DNA from: Planctomycetaceae bacterium
Lineage (GTDB): Bacteria > Planctomycetota > Planctomycetia > Pirellulales > Pirellulaceae
Direction of reading: 5' to 3'
Assembly (NCBI GenBank): GCA_007695205.1
Contig: REEF01001056.1
Location: forward strand, 1-5,368
DNA: 5,368 nt
Shown: positions 1 through 5,368 of the stretch, in pieces
How positions within the stretch are numbered: position 1 is the stretch's first letter
How the letters are laid out: every line of letters starts with the position of its first letter
Position numbers and translations under genes: made by a program
Notes under the pieces: model-generated
What the model saw: the letters and a program-made list of their open reading frames with translations, nothing else
The model's database searches: none
Told to the model about the DNA's origin: nothing

Positions 1-1
1 A

Positions 2-106
2 AAGTACCAACGAGCGTTGCGTGCGAAAACGGAGCTGGGGATAGAGATAGAACGTACAACATCGGATCCAGCCCGTGCACTTTTGTTGGCTCTCAGCTTA
101 GGCTGA
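2..106 (+). CDS. Possible C-terminal tail of an unidentified gene (partial, 5' end outside window)
   Basis: A frame open from the left edge encodes 34 residues and ends at TGA 104-106. The residues read like an ordinary helical protein tail, with charged residues (RALRAKTELGIEIER) followed by a hydrophobic end (ARALLLALSLG). No family is recognisable. A competing frame starting at base 1 stays open to TGA 136-138; its third-position base use is not clearly worse, so the choice is weak. The frame starting at base 3 stops at 42. The stop codon lies inside a hairpin (88-111), as can happen at a gene end. This could equally be non-coding sequence. I infer a tail mainly because nothing else explains this edge. 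Confidence 0.28.
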   Translation, partial: KYQRALRAKTELGIEIERTTSDPARALLLALSLG

Positions 107-111
107 AAGCC
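88..111. repeat. Hairpin, 10-bp stem with one mismatch, over a possible stop codon
   Basis: GGCTCTCAGC (88-97) faces GCTGAAAGCC (102-111) across a TTAG loop, with a single C/A mismatch. It overlaps the possible stop at 104-106. No run of T follows on either strand, so it is not a standard intrinsic terminator. It might stabilise an mRNA 3' end or be chance. Confidence 0.4.
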
Positions 112-233
112 CAGCGCCGTGAGACTCAGCAACCTTGATTTCAATCCACGCCGATGTATCAGCTACCCGATTGATTTCTTGGTTTTCGAGTTAGCCCTTC
201 TTAGTCTGGCAGGACACGTCATTATGAGGGAAA

Positions 234-254
234 GTATCTTCTCCTGGAAGATAC
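234..254. repeat. Perfect 8-bp hairpin
   Basis: GTATCTTC (234-241) and GAAGATAC (247-254) are exact reverse complements around a 5-base loop, TCCTG. On the minus strand the stem is followed by TTTCCC, too short a T run to call a terminator. It is the first of four hairpins within about 270 bases. Confidence 0.5.
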
Positions 255-296
255 AAGGTCTTAGATGAGGGTACAGGTGAGGCTTTCTTCCAATCA

Positions 297-331
297 CCAA
301 CTGGGCACCAGTTGATACCCAACCGGGCACC
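297..331. repeat. Two 13-base direct repeats, the first inside a 7-bp palindrome
   Basis: CCAACTGGGCACC (297-309) recurs as CCAACCGGGCACC (319-331), 12 of 13 bases identical, with a 22-base period (about two helical turns). The first copy is part of a perfect 7-bp stem, CAACTGG (298-304) with CCAGTTG (308-314), loop GCA. Spaced repeats like this can be protein-binding sites, but no binder is evident for them. Confidence 0.45.
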
Positions 332-374
332 CACACGCCCACAAGGCAACAGTCGAACCCAGGCATTTATTTGC

Positions 375-395
375 AAGGGTCCAACAACAACCCTT
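375..395. repeat. 6-bp hairpin with 9-base loop
   Basis: AAGGGT (375-380) pairs with ACCCTT (390-395) around the A/C-only loop CCAACAACA. It is weak alone and is listed because it belongs to the hairpin cluster of this stretch. Confidence 0.3.
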
Positions 396-466
396 TCAGA
401 AACGTCCGAAGACAAACCCGGTATTTTACTTACGCACCCAGTAGTTCTGCCCAGCTAGCCGGGCTC

Positions 467-502
467 ATTTTCGGCTGATCATCCCGGCATCAAGCTGAAA
501 AT
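467..502. repeat. Imperfect 13-bp hairpin
   Basis: ATTTTCGGCTGAT (467-479) pairs with ATCAAGCTGAAAAT (489-502). The stem has one G-T wobble, one bulged A on the 3' side and a 9-base loop (480-488). It is the longest stem in the gene-free stretch. No T tract follows on the plus strand. An alternative fold pairs GCCGGG (458-463) with CCCGGC (483-488), so the two structures would compete. Confidence 0.5.
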
Positions 503-801
503 CCGTCCATCTGCAGCCTGCCCTACTGCTCATGGATAGTAGGCATCGTTTATACTTCCTAAAAGCCAGATGAAAGATAGACAAACAAGTGGCATTTCAT
601 GGCCGCCGACTGATCGGCTGGGTTGCGAATGACAAATCGAGAACGGATGTTGGGGCGATAGAGTTACACTATTCTTGGGCGACACGCTAACCAGTAATTC
701 AGATACCAGGGTGGCAAACGCCTGTTCCAGTTGGCTTCGGCTAGCTCGATCCAAATTAATCGCGCCGATTGGTGTCACGTTCGCGTCGTGGTTTCTTGCC
801 G

Positions 802-807
802 AAGGAG
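802..807 (+). promoter_or_regulatory. Ribosome binding site AAGGAG setting the start of the small gene
   Basis: AAGGAG lies eight bases before TTG 816-818. This is a near-ideal Shine-Dalgarno match and spacing. It decides the start in favour of TTG 816 over the in-frame TTG 675, which has no comparable site. Confidence 0.75.
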
Positions 808-815
808 TTAAGCAG

Positions 816-1064
816 TTGAGCGAAACAGCAAGAGAGCAAATTCTAGCCGTCCTCTCCGAGTTTCTGGGTTATCCCTCTGAGACCTTTACGGTACAGGACG
901 TGCTAGACGCTTTCGACCAGCGCGGGACGAACCTAACCGAGTCCACAATTCGGACCCATGTGACGTCACGGATGTGCGCTGACTCCCCGGACAACAACAG
1001 AACGACCTACGACGATTTCGAGCGGGTCTCTCGAGGGACGTACCGACTCCGCACACGAGGATGA
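816..1064 (+). CDS. Small winged-helix-like protein (DUF7669 type), 82 aa
   Basis: This encodes an 82-residue soluble protein. After an opening helix (about residues 3-17) comes a helix-turn-helix-like segment: TVQDVLDAFDQRG (25-37), then a candidate recognition helix, TESTIRTHVTSRMC (41-54). A short wing follows, FERVSRGTYRL (68-78). From memory, the signature TIRTHV-S-MC plus a Y-D-(F/L)-RV-G-YRL ending matches the DUF7669 family, which is built like a winged helix. Start: TTG 816, eight bases after AAGGAG. The frame stays open upstream to TTG 675, but that part is unlike the family and lacks a binding site. The stop TGA 1062-1064 overlaps an ATG of the giant ATPase gene, so the two are surely co-transcribed. 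Likely roles, both inferred, are autoregulating the pair or recognising nucleic acid or a partner for the ATPase. There are no catalytic motifs, signal peptide or membrane segment. Reality as a gene is very likely; the family name is fairly likely; the function is unknown. Confidence 0.82.
   Translation: MSETAREQILAVLSEFLGYPSETFTVQDVLDAFDQRGTNLTESTIRTHVTSRMCADSPDNNRTTYDDFERVSRGTYRLRTRG
1057..1061 (+). promoter_or_regulatory. Ribosome binding site GAGGA for the giant ATPase gene
   Basis: GAGGA, inside the last codons of the small gene, lies eight bases before ATG 1070-1072. It touches the alternative ATG 1061, which would have no usable site. This favours 1070, although 1061 gives the classic ATGA overlap with the upstream stop. 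Confidence 0.55.
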
Positions 1065-1069
1065 ATGGT

Positions 1070-4000
1070 ATGTCTGGTGAAGTGATCGGTCAGATCGTGG
1101 AACAGAATCTCATGGTGTACCGGGCAGCACCACGGAGACTGCAGGAAGACATTAGCCAAGAAGCCCAAGTCGCAAGTGACTATCGGGGGCGGCTGGTCTA
1201 TGAACTCCTCCAGAACTCTGACGACGCAATGGAGAGCCAGGACACCGAAGAAGATCGGATGGTTTTCCGGGTTACTGACGACGCTCTTTGGATGGCCAAC
1301 TCTGGACGCCCCTTGACAGACGCGGATGTCCATGGACTTTGCGGCCTGGGCGCGAGTTCGAAAGTCGACTCCAGCGGCACCCGCAGGGCCTCGATCGGGC
1401 ACAAGGGACTCGGATTCAAGAGCGTGCTTGAGATCACCGAAGCTCCTGCCGTCTACTCACGTACGCACTCCTTTTCCTTGGGGGCAAACCGCGCCCTGCC
1501 ACTCATTCGCGAGCTCTTCGAAGAACTTGAGCTCGATCAACCCCGTGGCGCGCCAGCAATGCGCTTCCCTGCTGCGATTACTGAGCCACACGCGGATCCC
1601 GAATGGGCTGCGCTAGCAGCGGGCGGCATGAATACGGCCTTCAAGTTTCCCTTTCGAGGAGAATTGACACCAGAGCGTGTTCAACTACTCGCTGATCGAC
1701 TCCTGGCCTTGCCGCTGACCACGGTGCTCTTCTTGAAGCATCTCGAGTCTGTCGTGGTCGAGGTCGATCAGACAGACCGTTCCGAGCGAAGGGAGTGGCT
1801 CATCAAACGGCAGGTCCGAAATGACAACGAGTGGGCTTCCGTTTCCGGATTCGGCGGAAAGGGGATATATCGCGTTGCTGTCGCCAGCTCAGACGGCGAC
1901 GAGGCTGCGTTCCTTGTGGCACACGACGACGGAGTCGAGATCGGCGAGAACCGGGTTGGGTTAAGCGGTCCCGCGTGGGAAGGCGTCGAAGTGACCGAGG
2001 TCTCAGTCGCTGCCCTTGCAGACGGCGCCGCCGGTAAAATGCCGGACGACTGGAAGCACTTTCATGTTTTCCTCCCGACAGCAGAGCCCTGCCCGTATCC
2101 GCTTCTGGTGAACGGAGCGTTCTCCACGGACCTGTCACGTCAGCACGTCCGCGTAAATTCGGAAACCTGTGACTACAACTCGCACCTCGTTCGAATGGCT
2201 GCTCAGCTCTTCGTGGATAGACTGCTGCCGATCCTGCGTGCGGAAAGCCCCGAGCGGGTTCTACAGGTACTGGACCGATGTCCCAATACTGCCGTTGGTG
2301 ACACCTCGGCGCTGCTCCACGAGTCACTTGTTGCGGCGATTGAGGATGTTCCACTGCTCCCGACCGAGCGAGGCGAGGTGCTTCCGCTTCCGCGATGCGC
2401 ACTCCCGTCTTCTTTGGTTGAGGGCGAAGGCGAGCTCTTCCGCGAGGTCCTGGATGAGGCAGCAACATGGAACGGCGCCGAGTTCCCCTGTGCTCAGTAC
2501 TGTCACGGGAGGTGGGCACGAGTCGCAGCGGACCACGGTGCCCTTCAGTTAAGTGCGGCTGAGTGCTTCGCCGCACTTGGGAAGGACGTAGACCCGCTTC
2601 GTTCTTCGTTGCGTGACCATGAATCCGGGGGCTGCGAATTCGATCCCGTCTTGAAACTTTGTGCTCTCTTGTGGGAGCGCGCGGATGCTGAAGAGCGTGA
2701 AGCCATTGAAGCTTGCGCAAGAACCGTGACAGTGTTTCCGGTGCATAGAAATGATGACCGCACCATCGTCAGGGTCGCACTGGGAGAGGACACAGCCTTC
2801 TATCCACCACAGTCGGCTCGCAAGGACTTCCCCCTTCGGGGTCTCCGGTTCATGTGTCACTCGCTGTGTTGGGGCGCCCTGAACAAGAATGAGCGTAACT
2901 CGATACTGGGCGATGACCTGAAAGTGTGGTCGGCCCTCTTCGACATCAAAGAGTTCGGCTTCCAGGATGTCATGCAAGCCTCGGTTCTTCCAGCGTTGGG
3001 CCTCCACCCGACTGAAGAGGTGATGGAGTGGCGGGCTGGGTTACAGCATCTGGAATCCCTTGCGGCGATCTGCCAGCTCGCCGGCGGGCCTATCGTCAAG
3101 CCCGACCGACCCCTGCGCTACCAACGCCTCCAGAGCGACCGACCGAACTTCAACCTGAGCCGCCTTCCAGTGCCCTGTCGAACCGCCGATGGATCTGAAG
3201 CGTGGATACCCGCGTATCGGGTCTACTTCGGGTCAGATTGGGTCGGGGAGAACTCCATTGAACAAGTCGTCAATGCAGTAAACGAATCACGTGAGGATGG
3301 CAACGTCCTCGAATCGCACTTTCTCCTCGCCCCAGAGCAGTTTCTGGGCCTCCTCGACACGGAGCATCCCAAGCAAGAGGTAAGCGGCGAGGAGGCCAGT
3401 GAAGATGACGAGGTGGGCCTCGACGAAGACGTCGACCGCGCCCTTGAGACTTCGGAGTTTGAGCGCTGGCTCAACTTCTTTTCGTGGATCGGTGTGAATC
3501 GCTCGCTTCGGCTGATCCACTTCCACGACGTGGAGGACCGAGATACCGGCTGGCTGACAACCAAAGAATTAACCCAACCCAAAGGGTGGGCTTTCCAGGG
3601 ACTTGGTGAGACATGGGAGTCTTATAGAGCAGAGCTTGTCAGCACGATCAAGGAACATCCAAACCGCGATCACGTCGTGCCCTACCTTTACGAATCTCAC
3701 GACCTCGATCATGCACTGCAGCTCGTCACGACGATAGAAGCAGATGCGACAGGGAACGTGGCGCGGCGGTTGTTCGAACACCTCGTCAGAAACTGGGGAT
3801 CGTTCGCCCCCATGGCAGATACTCAAATAGCACTTGTCGACGACGGAAAATGGCCAAAGTCCCGAAGCAAGCCACAGCGCGCCTATCAGGATGAGCTGGA
3901 GTCCGCCGGCGACAATCTCTGGCTACATCGCCTCCGCCGAAGCGGAATCTGTCCGACATCCAGGGGGCCACGTCGAGCGGACGTAACCTGGCAACGCACG

Positions 4001-5368
4001 CCGGAGCTCGAGCGTCGTTTCACGTCCTCTCGTGGGCAAAAAAAGGATGCCGGTGACCTGGTTCCGGTACTCGAATACGACGCCGATCTCCCAAAAGAAG
4101 TCCGTGCGGTATGTGACCGACTGGGCATACGAACCGAACTCAGCCCGTCCACCTTCACCATTGAGGACGCGGACCTTCTGTGCCAGCAGCTCGAAACGCT
4201 CTACGCGAACTCAACGATCGAGCCCTCTGCCTTACGCCACGTGCTTCGCCCGACATACCGGTCGCTGTTCGAACTTCTCAGCGGGCAGGCACAAAGTATT
4301 GACAAGCCGGTGTTGGAGGAGACACCGCTGCTGGCCGAGTCAACCGATGGCTTTCAGTTTCTCCCAGCACGGGATGTGCTCTTCGCAAGCACATCCGGCA
4401 TCAAGGAACGAAGCGGTCTCAGCGGTCAATTGCCGATCTTCGTGCTCGAAGCTGAGCCAGCAGCCGAAGCCCCGCTTACGTCGATCTTCGGATGTCGCGT
4501 GCTTGAGAGAGTCCTCGACTGGCACCCCGATCCTGGAGAGAGTGCCCTCGATGACCAAGAACTCCAGGAGTTCCGTTCGGGCTTGCAAAGTCTTGTTCCG
4601 CCCCTTCTCGCTCGCATCCGCGCAGAGCGATCTCGAGACAGTGACCGCGTCAACCTCATTGCATTCGCCGAAAATGTTGAGCCCGTCAGTGAACTTGAAC
4701 TGTCCTGCACGCTCGATGGTAACTACATTGATCGCCTGTCGAGACGCAGCTACTACGTCCGTCCTCCTCGCCGAGGGGTTCCGTTCCAGGGTTTCGTCCT
4801 TTGGGACGGACCGGCCTGGCCTCCGGCACCTGATGCGGCTCAACGTCTGGCGATGGCACTGGCTGACACGCTGGGCGTGAACCTCGTCGAGACCTTCCTG
4901 GCTTTCGTCACTAGCGGTGATGACCAGCGTCGCCAGCTGCTCGACATCGCTGGTGCTGTCGGCCACCTGCAAGACGTACTCGATGAGCTGTCGGAGGACC
5001 CAACCAAACCGATCGAGGACGACGAGCCCTCCGAAGTGAAGCCAACAGCGGCACCGGAAGCGCAAAACGAGCGTGAGGAGAGGACTGTGACAGGACCCGA
5101 TACGCAGCCAGGCCCCGCCCTCCCGAAAGTCCCGCTACATAACTTCGATTCGCTCCTAATTGATGGAGAGCCGCTACTCATCACCGGGGAAAGTCCGCAC
5201 GACGATAAGGATGGATCAAACAGGCAGGGTGGAGGCAGGGGAGGAAGAACTGGTTCGGCAACGCGAGCGCCGTCGGGTACCGACCTCTCCGCACTCGACG
5301 CTCTCGGCATGCAGATCGTGATCGCCTATGAGGTCCGCCGGCTCAAGCGCCTCTCGGATTCTGTCACT
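1070..5368 (+). CDS. Giant sacsin/NO VEIN-like GHKL ATPase, C-terminus cut by window edge
   Basis: The frame is open for 1433 codons to the window edge. The N-terminal 125 residues form an Hsp90-like (GHKL) ATP-binding fold. The N-box is ELLQNSDDA (45-53): Glu45 is the expected general base and Asn49 the Mg ligand. A relaxed G1 region is DDALWMANSGRPL (70-82), then LCGLGASSK (90-98), and the glycine-rich ATP lid IGHKGLGFKSV (109-119). FLPT (334-337) and NGAFSTDLSR (348-357) match the conserved post-ATPase part of sacsin-N-type bacterial proteins. The middle has three similar short modules (427-446, 699-720, 1085-1105). An acidic linker lies at 768-797. A conserved helical block (1236-1300, with LADTLGVNLVETF) precedes a second linker (1309-1403, glycine-rich at 1387-1395). 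The last residues, ALGMQIVIAYEVRRL, resemble the opening of a DUF3883 domain, the usual C-terminus of such proteins. No membrane or signal segment is seen. Start: ATG 1070 (GAGGA eight bases upstream) or ATG 1061. It probably hydrolyses ATP; a defence role is inferred. Confidence 0.9.
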   Translation, partial: MSGEVIGQIVEQNLMVYRAAPRRLQEDISQEAQVASDYRGRLVYELLQNSDDAMESQDTEEDRMVFRVTDDALWMANSGRPLTDADVHGLCGLGASSKVDSSGTRRASIGHKGLGFKSVLEITEAPAVYSRTHSFSLGANRALPLIRELFEELELDQPRGAPAMRFPAAITEPHADPEWAALAAGGMNTAFKFPFRGELTPERVQLLADRLLALPLTTVLFLKHLESVVVEVDQTDRSERREWLIKRQVRNDNEWASVSGFGGKGIYRVAVASSDGDEAAFLVAHDDGVEIGENRVGLSGPAWEGVEVTEVSVAALADGAAGKMPDDWKHFHVFLPTAEPCPYPLLVNGAFSTDLSRQHVRVNSETCDYNSHLVRMAAQLFVDRLLPILRAESPERVLQVLDRCPNTAVGDTSALLHESLVAAIEDVPLLPTERGEVLPLPRCALPSSLVEGEGELFREVLDEAATWNGAEFPCAQYCHGRWARVAADHGALQLSAAECFAALGKDVDPLRSSLRDHESGGCEFDPVLKLCALLWERADAEEREAIEACARTVTVFPVHRNDDRTIVRVALGEDTAFYPPQSARKDFPLRGLRFMCHSLCWGALNKNERNSILGDDLKVWSALFDIKEFGFQDVMQASVLPALGLHPTEEVMEWRAGLQHLESLAAICQLAGGPIVKPDRPLRYQRLQSDRPNFNLSRLPVPCRTADGSEAWIPAYRVYFGSDWVGENSIEQVVNAVNESREDGNVLESHFLLAPEQFLGLLDTEHPKQEVSGEEASEDDEVGLDEDVDRALETSEFERWLNFFSWIGVNRSLRLIHFHDVEDRDTGWLTTKELTQPKGWAFQGLGETWESYRAELVSTIKEHPNRDHVVPYLYESHDLDHALQLVTTIEADATGNVARRLFEHLVRNWGSFAPMADTQIALVDDGKWPKSRSKPQRAYQDELESAGDNLWLHRLRRSGICPTSRGPRRADVTWQRTPELERRFTSSRGQKKDAGDLVPVLEYDADLPKEVRAVCDRLGIRTELSPSTFTIEDADLLCQQLETLYANSTIEPSALRHVLRPTYRSLFELLSGQAQSIDKPVLEETPLLAESTDGFQFLPARDVLFASTSGIKERSGLSGQLPIFVLEAEPAAEAPLTSIFGCRVLERVLDWHPDPGESALDDQELQEFRSGLQSLVPPLLARIRAERSRDSDRVNLIAFAENVEPVSELELSCTLDGNYIDRLSRRSYYVRPPRRGVPFQGFVLWDGPAWPPAPDAAQRLAMALADTLGVNLVETFLAFVTSGDDQRRQLLDIAGAVGHLQDVLDELSEDPTKPIEDDEPSEVKPTAAPEAQNEREERTVTGPDTQPGPALPKVPLHNFDSLLIDGEPLLITGESPHDDKDGSNRQGGGRGGRTGSATRAPSGTDLSALDALGMQIVIAYEVRRLKRLSDSVT

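Larger units (their letters stand above)
107..815. other. Gene-free stretch upstream of the two-gene unit
   Basis: I see no convincing gene in these 709 bases. Reverse-strand frames at 163-366, 191-415 and 530-778 lack ribosome binding sites and family-like sequence. The DNA is poorer in G and C than the coding part of the window. It holds hairpins at 234-254, 298-314, 375-395 and 467-502, a 13-base direct repeat pair (297-309 and 319-331), a short inverted repeat GCCGA-CTGA-TCGGC (605-618) and a loose dyad (731-754). A promoter for the downstream genes must lie here or further upstream. TATACT at 551-556 resembles a -10 box but has no good -35 partner, and TACACT at 665-670 is similarly weak, so no promoter is called. 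Confidence 0.6.

Noticed and set aside
88..111. Intrinsic terminator after the possible left-edge gene
   Set aside because: The stem is good, but no T tract follows on either strand.
340..375. tRNA or attachment-site T-arm suggested by GGGTTCGA on the minus strand
   Set aside because: The bases around it do not form a T-stem, and no acceptor or anticodon arms can be placed.
163..415. Two overlapping minus-strand frames (67 and 74 codons) in the gene-free stretch
   Set aside because: No ribosome binding site was seen, the composition is poor in ordinary protein features, and the hairpins and direct repeats lie inside them.
530..778. Minus-strand frame of 82 codons starting at a GTG
   Set aside because: No Shine-Dalgarno site precedes it. 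The first part looks slightly protein-like but the second half does not, and it would cover the probable control region of the small gene.
675..815. 47-residue N-terminal extension of the small gene from TTG 675
   Set aside because: It has no ribosome binding site, is unlike the family, and a strong AAGGAG points to TTG 816.
1007..1402. Minus-strand open frame across the junction of the two genes
   Set aside because: It covers the N-box and most of the GHKL domain on the opposite strand and spans the coupled junction; it has no family-like sequence.
1803..2720. Open frame of 305 codons on the minus strand
   Set aside because: It is antisense to the giant ATPase gene, whose frame is open throughout. 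Its translation is Arg/Pro/Ser-rich without any domain, typical of a shadow in GC-rich coding DNA.
4032..4880. Open frame of 282 codons on the plus strand, another frame
   Set aside because: It overlaps the giant gene completely. Its product is Ser/Arg/Thr-rich with no family features, while the main frame here carries the conserved LADTLGVNLVETF block.
4340..5065. Open frame of 241 codons on the minus strand
   Set aside because: Shadow of the giant gene, with no recognisable domain in its translation.
1..5368. CRISPR array, insertion sequence or transposase
   Set aside because: No regularly spaced repeats with unique spacers, no terminal inverted repeats with a transposase frame, and no recombinase motifs were found on reading both strands.

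Overview
The window looks bacterial, but nothing in it fixes a lineage. Support for a bacterium comes from Shine-Dalgarno sites at sensible spacing, a TTG start and tightly packed genes. Coding DNA is GC-rich (hand count 38-39 of 60 bases in sampled lines), and the 5' stretch is clearly poorer (27 of 60 at 121-180, 22 of 60 at 541-600). There are no rRNA, tRNA, transposase or CRISPR features.

Layout. Bases 1-106 may hold the last residues of a gene that enters from the left; this is weak. Bases 107-815 contain no convincing gene. This stretch holds several hairpins, a pair of 13-base direct repeats and, presumably, the promoter of what follows. At 816-1064 is a small 82-residue winged-helix-like protein of the DUF7669 type, with a good ribosome binding site before a TTG start. 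It is followed immediately, with an ATGA junction, by one very long reading frame (1070 to the end of the window, 1433 codons, no stop). The long frame encodes a sacsin/NO VEIN-type protein: a GHKL (Hsp90-like) ATPase domain at the N-terminus, a long helical and beta-modular middle, two low-complexity linkers and, at the very end, what looks like the first helix of a C-terminal DUF3883-type domain. The gene is cut by the window edge.

How they may work together. The two genes are almost certainly one transcription unit. A small DNA-binding-type protein coupled to a giant GHKL ATPase resembles the make-up of bacterial defence or nucleic-acid surveillance loci: a regulator or partner plus a large ATP-driven effector. 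The domain calls rest on motifs visible in the translation and on recalled families. The defence role is inference. Anything downstream that would decide it is outside the window.
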